DNA of 64,000 bases from Jaltomata sinuosa. Lineage: Eukaryota; Streptophyta; Magnoliopsida; Solanales; Solanaceae. The stretch lies in the NCBI GenBank assembly GCA_003996215.1, contig QJPP01001718.1, positions 310,001 to 374,000 on the forward strand, given 5' to 3'. This document shows, in pieces, positions 1 through 10,204 of this stretch; position 1 is the first letter of the stretch; every line of letters begins with the position of its first letter. The position numbers and the translations under genes were made by a program. A model generated the notes under the pieces. That model was not told where the DNA came from. It did not search any database and saw only the letters and a list, made by a program, of their open reading frames with translations.

Positions 1-213
1 GGTCATTACAGAGAGCTTCTTATTTTTCTTTAAGAATTAATTTAAGGATGAATTATAATGAAGAAAAATACCTTTATTTATAGGGGAAAACTAACTTGGT
101 CTCGAAGTTAGGAGTTTTAATTTTCTCCAAAGAAATAAAGTAAACATTCACTAAAATATAGTAAATATATTTCAAAACAGGATTGGAGTATTACAAGATC
201 GATAAAATAGTTC
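1..213. other. AT-rich intergenic DNA
   Basis: AT-rich sequence with no open frame or recognisable domain. It lies just outside the duplicated host block. Bases 170-213 resemble a stretch near 1050-1090, which suggests an old local duplication inside this region. Confidence 0.5.
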
Positions 214-371
214 AAATTCTTAAATTCTATTTCTCTTCTACAGAACTGATTTTAGCATCTTTCCCTTTAATAAATTGTGAAAATTAATAATTCAATTGTT
301 ATTAATTAATCTCAAAATGCTTACTTAATACACTGAGTTGATTTCTTATATGATCACATAATTAATAGTTA

Positions 372-610
372 CTTCCTCCGTCCCATTTTATATGGCACCC
401 TTTAACTTGGCACGGTTTTTAATAAGAAAAGAAAGACTTTTGAAACTTGTGGTCCAAAATAATCTTTGAACATTTGTGTGGTTATAAATCATTTCATTAA
501 GTGTAAAAGGAGAATTTCAAAGTTAAATTTTTTCTAATTATAGAAAGGTGACATTCTTTTTGGTACGGACTAAAAAGAAAAGTATGCCATATAAAATGGG
601 ACGGAGGGAG
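372..610. mobile_element. Stowaway-type MITE, copy 1
   Basis: The element is 239 bp. The left end reads CTTCCTCCGTCCCATTTTAT and the right end ATAAAATGGGACGGAGGGAG, a terminal inverted repeat, flanked by the dinucleotide TA on both sides (370-371 and 611-612). TA duplication with CTCCCTCCGTCCC-like ends is the hallmark of Stowaway MITEs mobilised by Tc1/mariner transposases. It has no coding capacity. Confidence 0.93.
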
Positions 611-1443
611 TATTATTTTAGAAAATGATTTTTTTTGCAAAGGAAAAAATTGAAATCAAGAAGAAAAAAGACTTTCTGAGATGATAACTATTCCCTTTGC
701 TTTATTTAACGTGGCTCGTGTTGACTTCACACTCCTCTTATGAAAATATTTATTAGAGATTTATTTTACTAATTTAACCTTATTGATTGTTTTTTAAAAA
801 TTCAAATTTGACTATTAGTGCTTCTTGTACTCCATCCATTTCATATTACTTGATCCATGTTGATTAAGCACTCCCATTAAAAAAAAATATTAGAAGTTTT
901 GTTTATCCTAAAAATGTACAATTGAATTTGTATATAAGTTCAAGACCACACACGTTAGATCTAATATTGTTTTGAATCTGTTACCAGCGAATTGATTATC
1001 TACAGAATTAACAATTAAATATATAGTACAAATAAAGTAAATAAAAACAAGATTACAAGATCGGTGAAATAGTTTATAATAGTTTAAAATTCTTAAATTC
1101 CCTTTCTTTTATACAAAACTAGCAGCTTTCCCTCAAATAAAGTGCTAAAAAATAATAGTTCAAATTAAAGATGGTATTAATCTCAAAATGCTTAATTAAT
1201 ACCCTGAGTTGATTTCTCATATGATCACTTAACTAATAGTTATTATCTTAGAAAATTATTTTTTTAGTGAGAGAAATTGAAATCAAGAAGAAAAATTGCT
1301 TTCTAAAATAAGAATTACTCCCTCCCCACTTTATTTAATGGAAAAACTACATAAATAAGCAAATATCCCTAGTCTAACTACTAAATCTCACACTACTTTA
1401 AAATAATTACACAATTATATGCTACTCCTAATTTTCTAGTAGA

Positions 1444-1547
1444 TTGCATAAATATACTCCCTCTCCCTCTCTCGCCTCTCTCCTCCCTCCCCCCTCTCTT
1501 GCTTTCACTTCTTCTTTTTCTCTCTTCTCCTCCTCCTCCTCCTCCTT

Positions 1548-1579
<32 letters not shown>

Positions 1580-2024
1580 CATCTCTATATCCTCCGCAAA
1601 CCCCAAACCCCAAACCCTATCCGACTGCATCATAGGCCTACAAGGAGCTAATCAAATTTGGGTTCCCCATAGGCTTACTTCCCAAGAATGCTAATGATTA
1701 TTCTCTAAACTCCAGTTATGACAAATTTCTGGTTTCTCTATGTGACAATATTATAATCGCCTTCTTCCAGACAACTACCTTCAACGTACTCGAAGAAAAT
1801 AAAAGGCAAAATTGTTGAGAATCATATTCCGGAGCTCGATGGGACTAGTGTAAGGGAATTTTTTAAGTGGTGGAGTATTAAGATATCAGAGCTAGTATGA
1901 AAGATATGGTATTTGAGGTTGGAATGGTTACTGCAAAATTGAAACCAATTGTTGATTTACTGATTTCAAATCAATTTTTGCATATAATTGCCACTAATAT
2001 TTTAGAAGTTCCATCCAAGAACTT
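1444..2024 (+). pseudogene. DUF538-domain protein relic, copy 1
   Basis: An open frame from an ATG at 1444 runs through a CT-rich low-complexity leader (Ser/Phe-rich, signal-peptide-like) to a TAG at about 1636. The same frame continues with AYKELIKFGFPIGLLP, then YSLNSSYDKFLVSLC. This matches the start of plant DUF538 proteins (small secreted or cytosolic proteins of unsettled function) with the hallmark FP.GLLP and a following Y.LN. After a frameshift near 1805 the domain resumes with VENHIPELDGTSV, FFKWWSI and VFEVGMVTAK. A TAG at 1636, a TGA at about 1816 and frame changes show it is dead. The CTT run inside the N-terminal region is probably an expanded microsatellite rather than original coding sequence. 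Confidence 0.72.
1527..1577 (+). repeat. CTT/CCT microsatellite
   Basis: Runs of TCC followed by TTC triplets. The equivalent place in the second host block (about 48506-48905) is several times longer, so the tract is unstable. Its triplet period gives spurious Ser/Phe-rich and Lys/Glu-rich open frames on the two strands. Confidence 0.9.
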
Positions 2025-2219
2025 TTGAATTTATTAGGCGGTGATGACACCTAAAGGCAATTGATGAATGTATCAGTACATATTTGATATAAGATATATG
2101 TATTTATGCATGGATACACTAGATGCACTATCGAGTTTGCTCTAGATACAAATAGATACATATATCATATGAATTTGATACAAGCTTATGCACATATAGT
2201 CAGATTCATGCTTTAAGAT

Positions 2220-2560
2220 ACATGTATCTACGTATAGATACATGTATCTCGATAAGTGTATCTTCTTCGTCTTCTTCATCTTTTAAATATGTATCTATGC
2301 ACAATGCATAATAGAGGAACAAGACAGTGCACAGATATACTAGTACACAGTGCACAAATATATATCTATGCACAGTGCACAGATATACTAAGTAAGTATG
2401 TATCTATACATTAGATACATCACTAATACACTAGATACAGAGAAGTAGAGGGAAAAGAGAGGGAGATACACGAGCGAGAGAGAGGAGAGGTGAGCGAGAG
2501 AGGGGAGAGGTGAGCGAGAGAGGATAGGCTAGAGAGAAAGGAGAGAGGCGAGATACATTC
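2220..2560. repeat. Palindrome-rich ATACATGTAT segment and GAGCGAGAGAGG minisatellite
   Basis: 2220-2410 repeats GATACATGTATC-like palindromes and CACAGTGCACAGATATACTA-like units. 2455-2555 repeats a unit of about 20 bp built on GAGCGAGAGAGGGGAGAGGT. The same combination occurs at 49450-49830. It looks like part of a non-autonomous repeat. I cannot assign a class. Confidence 0.75.
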
Positions 2561-3560
2561 GTCAGATATGTTTATCAAGAGACAAATACAGTGTATATGA
2601 CAAAATATGTAATTATTAAAACTATTGGTATGTTGAGTAATTAACACCTAAACTAGTGTGCTTTATGAAAGTTGTCCTTATTTAATTACTTAACTCGTGT
2701 TGACTTGACACTCTCCTTAAGAAAATATTTACTAGATATTTAATTTACTAAATTAATTTTTAAAAAATTAAATTTGACTATTAGTACTTTGTCTTCTTCA
2801 TTCGTTTCATATTACTTGACCTATGTTGACTTAAAACTCCCCTAAAAATTATTTATTAGAGGTTTATTTTATTAAATTACCCTTATAACTTACGCTTTGA
2901 AAATTGAAATCTGATCACTGGTACTTTACATAGTTAATTAATGATAAGTATTGCAATGACCCTTCTGGTCATTTTCGCGTTTACACTTTCTTTGCACTGT
3001 TAGAGCTTTTTTGTAGTGGTCTCAAGTCATTTATGGCTTGTTGGGACTGGTGGTTCGGTGCCTTGGCCGTTCGTTTGGTCCTTATGGTTGTTCCCCTATT
3101 TTAGAGCTAAGCCGTAGGAGCTGAGTATCGAAATCGTGGGATAGTGACTTACATTCGTATAACCTTAACCTTTGTTCCGTATCAAAGGCTTGCGAGCCTA
3201 AATTTGAGAATTTTATTAACGTCGCGCGTATTTGAAAGTATTTGATTTAAAAGTTGAATGTGGTAAAAAGTTATATTTTTGTTGCCTTCCTAAAATATTT
3301 TAAATGCCTATGAAAAATACTTTTGTTATGATATATTTGTGTATATATTTATTTTACTAGAGTTTCATAAATTATTAATACTTTAATAGAGATACTAAGC
3401 TTAGTTATGTTGAAAATTATTATTATAATATAGTATGTTTTATTGGAAATGATTTTTTATTAATTATGGTATATTTAAAAAGTTATATATATTTTACCAC
3501 GAACCTTTGCAATATCTGAATATATATGTAATGGGGTAAATAAAAATTCAATGTTGACAC

Positions 3561-3584
3561 CTCCACTTCCAGGTGGAAGTGGAG
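3561..3584. promoter_or_regulatory. Imperfect 24-bp palindrome in element A 5' LTR
   Basis: Arms CTCCACTTCC and GGAAGTGGAG surround a centre that reads CAGGTG here. In the 3' LTR the centre is CACGTG, which makes the whole 24 bp a perfect palindrome. CACGTG is the plant G-box bound by bZIP and bHLH factors. It lies about 135 bp upstream of the TATA-like motif, a plausible enhancer position. Function is inferred only. Confidence 0.6.
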
Positions 3585-3716
3585 AAAGAGTACAACACTT
3601 GAGCATATTATGAGTGGCCATCCATTAAACATTTTATAGTTAATTAATTAATGTTGGGATAAAAGTTGTCAAGTTATTTACTCTCTAGGGTTGGTCAAAT
3701 GACCTCTTTGCTGTAG

Positions 3717-3727
3717 CTATATATATG
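3717..3727 (+). promoter_or_regulatory. TATA-like box of element A 5' LTR
   Basis: CTATATATATG in the otherwise moderately AT-rich LTR, conserved at 10967-10977 in the 3' LTR. It would place U3/R at about 3750, leaving a long R-U5 of over 2 kb. The start site is not determined. Confidence 0.5.
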
Positions 3728-5923
3728 TATGCTACTACAAAGTTTCATAAAAACTTTTCTCATTACATAATTATTTGTTTGATGTTGCACCTTTGTTTTC
3801 TCTTACGTTGAAGAGGTTTAGGTGGATTTTTTTTTTGATAATTTATTCGATCACCGAAAGTAAAATCAATTATCTACGTTAAGTTATTCAAGCCCGAGTT
3901 CGAGTTTGATTTCATTTTGGAGTTTTTTTTTGGAGAGGTTCAAGCTTGTCATCGGACGACAGGTAGGTTACGGTCTAACTACTCTAAACTTCGCATATAT
4001 AGGATAAAATTGTATTAATGGACATCCTTGGGTTGGGTTTATTAGCTTAGTACCACAGACCCTGACCGCTTCTTCATGTTCAATTCATTTCTTTCCTCCG
4101 ATGTTTGTAGTATTTGTTATACACGATATTAGCACCCTCGTGGTCCTGTGTGGCCTTGTATTGACTCTAGAACATAGACGGTGGGTTATTGGGAATGTTT
4201 GTGAGTCCCGAACATCGTTATTATTGTTATAGAGCTGGCTATCTGTGTTGTAGAATAATTCTAGCCTGTGCAGGGCCAATAGGTTGATTGTGGGCCGTGG
4301 GCCACAGTTGTGATTGTGCACACCATTTATCATGCATTTAGCGGGTTTCTGCATAATTTTACTATGGTTCTGGCTTCGGGTCTTCTGTTGAATGATTTCT
4401 AAAATCTGCATGGCCCGTGGGGCCCATTTTTAGTAAAAATTATTGCAAAGAGGTTTGGTACCATTTTAATGGATCTTCTTGGATAAGAGAAGATAAAAAG
4501 GATGTTTTATCACAATTACTACTAATACTGGGATCGGCAGAGCCGAGAGGTAGACTTGTTTTACTACAGCGTTCGTGATAATACTTGGCTCAGCGGGGCC
4601 GTGCACTAGAACCATTTGATTTATTGATTTAAACCCAGAAACCCTCCGGGCAGCTTTACTTGGGATTTCTCGAGATTGCGGTACATCTAGTATGTTTATT
4701 GGGGGCCTCCATGGACCTCGTTGTTCTAGACTAGGTGCTACGTGCCGGGAGTATCGGAGGGAAGGCATACGGTGTAGTAGAGGTATACGGGTGGGACCTT
4801 CCATGGATCCTGACTTCAGGGCCTTATAGAATATCGGAAGCGGGTAACATACGTTACTATTATTACACCTAGTTCATCATATATCATATTGTTTGAGGTT
4901 CCATACTTGTTTGCTATTTTCTAAGTGTAAGCTCTGGTATTATGGGATGCCATAGGGTTTGTCTTCACTTGCTTGTGTATTTCGGGTTTATGGGAGCCCG
5001 TGGGACTGTAGGTAGGCCTATTGTTATTAACTCATAATTTTGTCCCTATTATGGTTTCTCGAGATTGGATTTGATAAGGTGGTACTTTGGCTTCCAGTTG
5101 GTATATCTTGATTGAGATTGTGATGCTTATTCGAATGATAGTATTCCGTATCTGAGCATGACTTTCGTTATTCGCCTGCTCCTTTTCGTTTCATTGAGGT
5201 TACCGGTATACCGCCTACTTTTTAGACCCTTCTTTATATACTTGTTATTGCAAGGATCCCGGGTACATATTTCTTTCTTTCCCCTGTGATTGGTATTCTA
5301 GTAGCTAGCCATGTGTGTTATCTTGGTTGTATTCCTTCCGTGCTAGCTTCCGTTTGCTCCTTCGTTTCTTTCAGTGACTACTTGTTTCTATTTTGCTTAT
5401 TAATGCTCTTTTATTTTATATATGCCCAGTCAGCCTATGATACCTACTAGGTACCTGTTGCTTTGCAATTGGTGTTCATTCTACACTTATGCATCTTTGG
5501 GTGCAGATCCGAGTGTAGGTTCTTGCCACTGACCGTGCTGCCTCCTGCGAGGTGTTTTTGGACTATCCGAGACTGAGGGTGATCTCTTCCGACCAGGGCT
5601 TAGCTTTAGTTCATCTTCTGTATTATGTACTCCTTTATCATTCAGAGACATGTATATATTATTTTGGATCCTTTGTACTCTATATACTTAGTTCTGACTC
5701 TTATACTATGATACTAGATTTTGGGTTGGTTTTAGATTTTGTTTATATATTCTTGTTGTTCCTTTTCTTATTCTTATATCCCTTGCTTCCGCTTATGTAT
5801 ATGTTTTCTTTGGCTTGATGGTTAGATTGTAGCCCGTTAATAACCGTTTCGTGCTATGGGGATTGGTTAGCCTACTGGGGGTTGTTGGTGCCATCATGAC
5901 CGAGAAATTAGGTTGTGACAGGT

Positions 5924-5936
5924 TGGTATCAGAGCC
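5924..5936 (+). other. Primer binding site (initiator tRNA-Met), element A
   Basis: TGGTATCAGAGCC begins 3 bp after the 5' LTR end. It is complementary to the 3' end of plant initiator methionine tRNA, the primer used by most plant Ty3/gypsy elements. About 200 nt of leader follow before gag. Confidence 0.92.
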
Positions 5937-6141
5937 TAGATTCACCGGTGTCATCGGTATAGGAGCCAATGTCTAGTAGAGTCCTGCGAATTGGGGAGGA
6001 GACGTCCGTACTTAATCTTCGGGAGGCTATCGTGACATCTTAGGAAATACGACTCTTTCATTGCTTCTGTATCGTGCGTGGTACCCTTGAAGTTTCTTGA
6101 AATCCCATTTGTTCTACTTCATTCTTCCACAGATAGTTCGT

Positions 6142-6745
6142 ATGAGAGCGTCGGCATCAGGTGAAGATGAGCCTCTAACTACAGTACAAGGGCTGGGGAG
6201 GTCGTAAAGGTAGGGGTCAAGGATGTCCCCGAGCAGCGGCACTTGCTAGAGCTACTAGAGTAGAGATAGAGCCAGAGCATGATTATGAGCCAGAGTTAGT
6301 TCCTGAGCAGCAGCATGTAAACCAGTGGGGCCGAGGTGATCAGCCACAGCAGTACTAGGGTCAATTTAGTCAATCGGTTCAGGCTTCACTTTAGTCTTCT
6401 GATAGGTCTCAGGTTGAGCAGGGACAGAGTAGCCAGCCGGGTTACAGTGGTCAGACTCTGAGGGGTTCAGTTTCTGGGGCATCAAGTCGTGGTGGCCATA
6501 CAGGTTCAGCTGGTTCATCTTGACAGTATAGATCGTCAAGGGTTTGCTATGAGTGTGGAGTTATTGGGCACTTTGCTAGAGATTTCCCCCAACGGAGTGT
6601 AGTTCAGCCACCCGCTAAGCTGGCTCAGCCTATTCGTGCAGTTCAGCCACTGGCTAGAGGGGGTGGTGGTCAAGATAGAGGTGGTGCCCAGCGTGGAAGG
6701 ACAGGTGATAGGGAGGGCGGTCAGTCAAGTGGTGGTTTTTGTTAG
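6142..6745 (+). pseudogene. gag relic of element A, capsid domain missing
   Basis: From ATG (6142) the frame reads MRASASGEDEP and then breaks at TAA/TAG (about 6205). An acidic stretch (EPEHDYEPELVPEQQ) leads almost directly to a Gln/Ser/Gly-rich region and a zinc knuckle at about 6546, CYECGVIGHFARDF, where the last Cys of CX2CX4HX4C has become Phe. Only about 135 codons separate the start and the knuckle, and no retrotransposon gag capsid domain is recognisable between them; family-C gag in this window does have one. Several stops (for example TAG near 6356) add to the damage. An internal deletion of the capsid domain is inferred. Confidence 0.75.
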
Positions 6746-7135
6746 TTCTATGCGGTCTTTGGGAGATCGGAGGCAGAGGCCTCGGATGCTGTGATCACAG
6801 GTATAATTTCTGTATGTGGTCAGTCAGCTTTGGCTTTGTTTGATCCAGGATCTACTTGTTCATATGTGTCTGTCTACTTTGTACCTTGTTTGGGGTTGGC
6901 TAGTGAGCCATTATCTGTGCATGTTTCTATTTTGACCTCAGTAAGAGATTCTTTAGTAGTGGATCAGATTGTGAGATCTTGTATGATATCTGTTGGTGAT
7001 TTGATGATCCTCGAAATGCTATATTTTGATGTGATACTGGGCATGGACTGGCTATCCCCTCACTGTGCAATTTTATATTGTTATGCCAATACCGTTACCA
7101 TAGCCATGCCCGGTGTATCCCTGGTCGTGTGGTAA
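6746..7135 (+). pseudogene. Retrotransposon aspartic protease, element A
   Basis: The frame FYAVFGRSEAEASDAVITGII leads to ALFDPGSTCSYVS, the active-site motif typical of plant Ty3/gypsy proteases (D-S/P-G-A/S-T). It is followed by VSVGDLMILEMLYFDVILGMDWL, the conserved second half of the fold. The protease normally cleaves the Gag-Pol polyprotein. It ends at a TAA (7133-7135) instead of running on into reverse transcriptase, so the polyprotein is broken here. Confidence 0.85.
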
Positions 7136-7290
7136 GGTTCTGCTGGCTGCGCACCATCTGGGATCATCTCTTGTCTTCGATCTAGGAAGTTGATTTCCCG
7201 TGGGTGTTTATCTTACCTAGCATATGTCTGAGATGCTAGTGCTGACCGTTCGTCCCCTAGTCTTTTCCTGTAGTTAGGGACTTCCTATAT

Positions 7291-8650
7291 GTGCTCCCTA
7301 CCAACCTGCCAGGCCTTCCACCTGAGAGAGATATTGATTTTGCTATTGAGTTAGAGTTCTGCACCAGGCCTATTTCTATTTCTCCTTACCATATGGCTCC
7401 TGCTGAGTTGAGAAAGCTTAAGGAGCAGCTCCAGGATCTGTTAGCTAAGGGGTTTATTAGATCAAGTGTGTCACCTTGGGGTGCTCCTATTCTGTTTGTG
7501 AAGAAGAAGGATGGGTCGATGCGGATGTGTATTGATTATCGGCAGCTAAATAGGGTGAGAGTAAAGAATAGGTATCCAATGCCGAGGATTGATGACTTGT
7601 TTGATCAGCTTCAGGGTTCAATCGTGTTTTCAAAGATTGATTTGAGGTCTGGCTACCATCAGTTGAGGATTAGGGCGGAGGACATCCCCAAGATAGCATT
7701 CAGGACACGTTATGGCCATTATGAGTTCCTGGTGATGTCTTTCAGGCTGACTAATGCCCCCGCAGCCTTTATGAACTTGATGCACAAGGTGTTTAGCCCG
7801 TATTTGGACTCATTTGTGATAGTTTTCATAGACGACATCTTGGTATACTTGCGGAGTAGGGATGAGCATGAGCAACACTTGAGGATTATACTCCAGACTT
7901 TGAGAGATCATCGAATTTATGCCAAGTTCTCAAAGTGCGAGTTTTGGCTTGAGTCAGTTTCATTCCTAGGGCACGTGGTATCTAAGGATGGGATTAGGGT
8001 TTATCCGGGAAAGAGTTCCGCGGTTTGTGATTGGCCTAGACCTACTACTACTACTATTGAGTTCCACAAGTTTTTTGGGTTAGCAGGTTACTACAGATGG
8101 TTCGTTCAGGGATTTTCTTCCATAGTATCACCCTTGACTATGCTAACTAGGAAGGATGTCCCATTCCAGTGGTCGGATCAGTGTGAGGATAGCTTTCAGA
8201 GGCTTAAGGACTTATTGACTTTAGCTCCAGTTTTGACTTTGCCGGTTGAGGGTCAGAGCTTCTTCATGTATTGTGATGCTTCCGGGGTTTGTCTTGGTTG
8301 TGTGTTGATGCAGCAGGGTCGAGTGATAACATATGCGTCAAGGCAGCTGAAGGTTAACGAATGCAACTACCCCAGTTATGACTTAGAGTTGGCGGCGGTA
8401 GTTTTCACGCTCAAGGTCTGGATGCATTACCTATATGGAGTTCACTGTGAGATGAGATATTCACTGATCACCATAGTCTTCAGTATATCACGAGTCAGCG
8501 AGAGATGAACTCGAGGTAGAGGAGATGGGTTGAGCTACTGAAGGACTATGACTTCACTATCCTGTATCAACCGGGTAAGGAAAATGTGGTAGCGTATTCC
8601 TTGAGCCGGAAGGCGGGGAGTATGGGTAGCCTAGTTATCTTTAAGTTTCA
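7291..8650 (+). pseudogene. Reverse transcriptase-RNase H, element A
   Basis: This is the longest open frame of the window, 405 codons (7291-8508). RT motifs in order include LPPERDIDFAIEL, FIRSSVSPWGAP, MRMCIDYRQLN, FSKIDLRSGYHQ and VFIDDILVY (FIDD at residues 179-182, the catalytic pair). RNase H follows with YCDASG (Asp near residue 329) and YDLELAAVVF (Glu near 366). After YGVHCE (about 8450) a frameshift ends the frame; the original reading continues in another frame with RRWVELLKDYDFTILYQPGK (about 8517-8577) and KAGSMGSL. The pair would copy the RNA template and remove it inside the virus-like particle. The catalytic core is intact, the C-terminus is not. Confidence 0.93.
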
Positions 8651-8760
8651 GAGACACTGTTGGCCTTGGACATCTGGTCCTTGGCTAACCCTTGGCCAGT
8701 GTCGAGGTTCATTCTACTTTGATTGATCAGATTCAGAGCCGTCAGTTTGAGGATTAGTGG

Positions 8761-9834
8761 TTGTGTGACCTTCCTGATCTGGTTGTTCGGGGTGAGGCCA
8801 GTCAGGCTACTCTAGATTCAGATGGGGTTCTGAGATTTAATAGTCGCCTTTGTGTACCAAGAGTTGGGGATTTAATTCAGTTGATACTTCGTGAGGTGCA
8901 TTGTTCTAGATACTCCATTCATCCTGGCTCAGCAAAGATGTATAGAGACTTGAGACAACTTTACTGGTAGAGTGGTATGAAGCAGGATATAGCGGAGTTT
9001 ATATATCGGTGCTTGAACTGTAAGTAGGTGAAGTTCGAGCACATGAGACCTGGTGGTTTTATGCAGCGACTTCCCATTCCTGAGTGGAAGTGGGAAGGGA
9101 TTACTATGGACTTCATTGTTGGTTTGCCTCGTACTTCTTGTGGGTTTGATTCCATATAGTTGATTGTTGATAGGCTGACTAAGTCAACATATTTCTTGTC
9201 GGTTCAGACTTCTTATGGTGCAAAGAGGTTATCTCAGATCTACCTTTGTGAGATTGTTCGGTTGCACGGGGTCCTAGCTTCAACCATTTCATACCACAGC
9301 ACTCAGTTCACATCTTAGTTCTGGAGAGCTATTCAGCGAGATTTGGGTACAGAGGTTCAGTTTAGTACTGCATTCCATCCTCAGACAGATGGCCAGTACG
9401 AGAGGACTATTCAGATCTTGGAGGACATGCTTCGGGCCTGTGTTCTTGACTTTGGAGTTTCTTGGGATCAGTTTGTGCCCTTGGCAGAGTTTGCTTATAA
9501 TAATAGTTTTCATTCGAGTATTGGCAGGGCACCTTTTGAGGATTTGTATGGTAGGTGTTGCAGATCGCCGGTTGGTTGGTTTGATGGTTTCTAGTCTAGG
9601 CCACAGAAAACAAATTTGCTTCGAGATTCCTTAGACCGAGTCCAAGTGATTCAGGACAAACTTCGGGCAGCTCAAAGCAGGCAGAAGAATTATGATGATC
9701 GTAGGCTTTGTGCCTTGGATTTTAGTGTTGGTGAATTGGTGTTTCTCCGTGTATCGCCCATGAAGGGCGTGATGAGATTTGGTATGCGGGGCAAGCTTAG
9801 CCCCAGGTACATTGGCATGTTTGAGATTCTTTAG
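8761..9834 (+). pseudogene. Integrase, element A (degraded)
   Basis: The HHCC zinc-binding end is visible (HCSRYSIHPGSAKMYRDLRQLYW, then CLNC), interrupted by TAG at about 8968 and again after CLNCK. The core holds ITMDFIVGLP (first Asp), but the usual SDRG around the second Asp reads SYHS, so the catalytic triad is lost. DGQYERTIQILEDMLRACV keeps the Glu. The C-terminal part QSRQKNYDDRR, VGELVFLRVSPMKGVMRFG and GKLSPRYIGMFEIL is the conserved domain before the chromodomain. At least five in-frame stops make it non-functional. Confidence 0.9.
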
Positions 9835-10195
9835 AGGGTTAGTAGTGTTGCCTATCAGTTAGCCTTGCCTCCGATGTTTTCAGCTATACATCTTGTATTT
9901 CATGTTTTGATGTTGCGCCGGTATGTTCCAGACGAGTCTCATATGTTGCAGTGGGATTCAGTTCAGTTGGATGCGAGTTTAGCCTTTGTTGAGGAGCCAG
10001 TAGCTATTTTTGCCAGAGATGTCAGGAGATTGAGGTCTCGGGAGATCCCGATTATTAAGGTTCAGTAGAGGCACCGTCCAGTTGAGGAGGCTATCTGGGA
10101 GAGTGAGAGAGATATGCGGGCTCAGTATCCGCAGCTGTTTGAGCCTTCAAGTACTTACTTGTCCTTGACTTTCGAGGATGAAAGTCCCTTTTAGT
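9835..10195 (+). pseudogene. Integrase C-terminal end and chromodomain-like tail, element A
   Basis: After a TAG at about 9832 the reading continues with VAYQLALPP, HLVFHVLMLRRYVPD and FVEEPVAIFARDVRRLRSREIPIIKVQ. A TAG then precedes RHRPVEEAIWESERDMRAQYPQLF. The EEPV...W(K/R)...EEA.WE pattern is the chromodomain-like end of chromoviral integrases, thought to guide insertion to particular chromatin. Confidence 0.82.
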
Positions 10196-10204
10196 AGTGG
10201 ATGA
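10183..10204 (+). other. Degenerate polypurine tract, element A
   Basis: The bases just before the 3' LTR (TTTTAGTAGTGGATGA, ending 10204) match the position and general form of the primer for plus-strand synthesis, AGTGGGGGATGA-like in such elements, but with pyrimidines interspersed. Confidence 0.6.

Larger units (their letters stand above)
214..2946 (+). repeat. Duplicated host block, copy 1 (left part)
   Basis: This stretch is collinear with 47258-50220. Both contain, in the same order, a Stowaway MITE, a pyrimidine-rich tract, a DUF538 relic, ATACATGTAT-rich sequence and a GAGCGAGAGAGG minisatellite. Copy 1 is split after 2946 by element A and resumes at 13185-13553. The parts at about 180-660 and 1040-1300 also resemble each other, with the MITE only in the first, so an older internal duplication exists. 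The remainder apart from the listed features is AT-rich and non-coding. Confidence 0.85.
2952..5920 (+). repeat. Element A 5' LTR
   Basis: A 2,969-bp direct repeat of 10205-13179. It begins TGCAATGACC and ends GGTTGTGACA immediately before the primer binding site. It carries a palindromic G-box (3561-3584), a TATA-like motif (3717-3727) and splice-site-like sequences (CAG/GTAGGT at 3960-3967; TTTGGGTGCAG ending at 5506). Small open frames inside it on both strands have no recognisable domain. Confidence 0.96.

Noticed and set aside
1428..1613. Minus-strand Lys/Glu-rich frame
   Set aside because: Mirror of the same triplet tract, no domain and no conservation.
4085..4411. 108- and 122-codon minus-strand frames in both element A LTRs (also 11296-11664)
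   Set aside because: Antisense to the LTR, no domain, and similarity is explained by LTR duplication alone.
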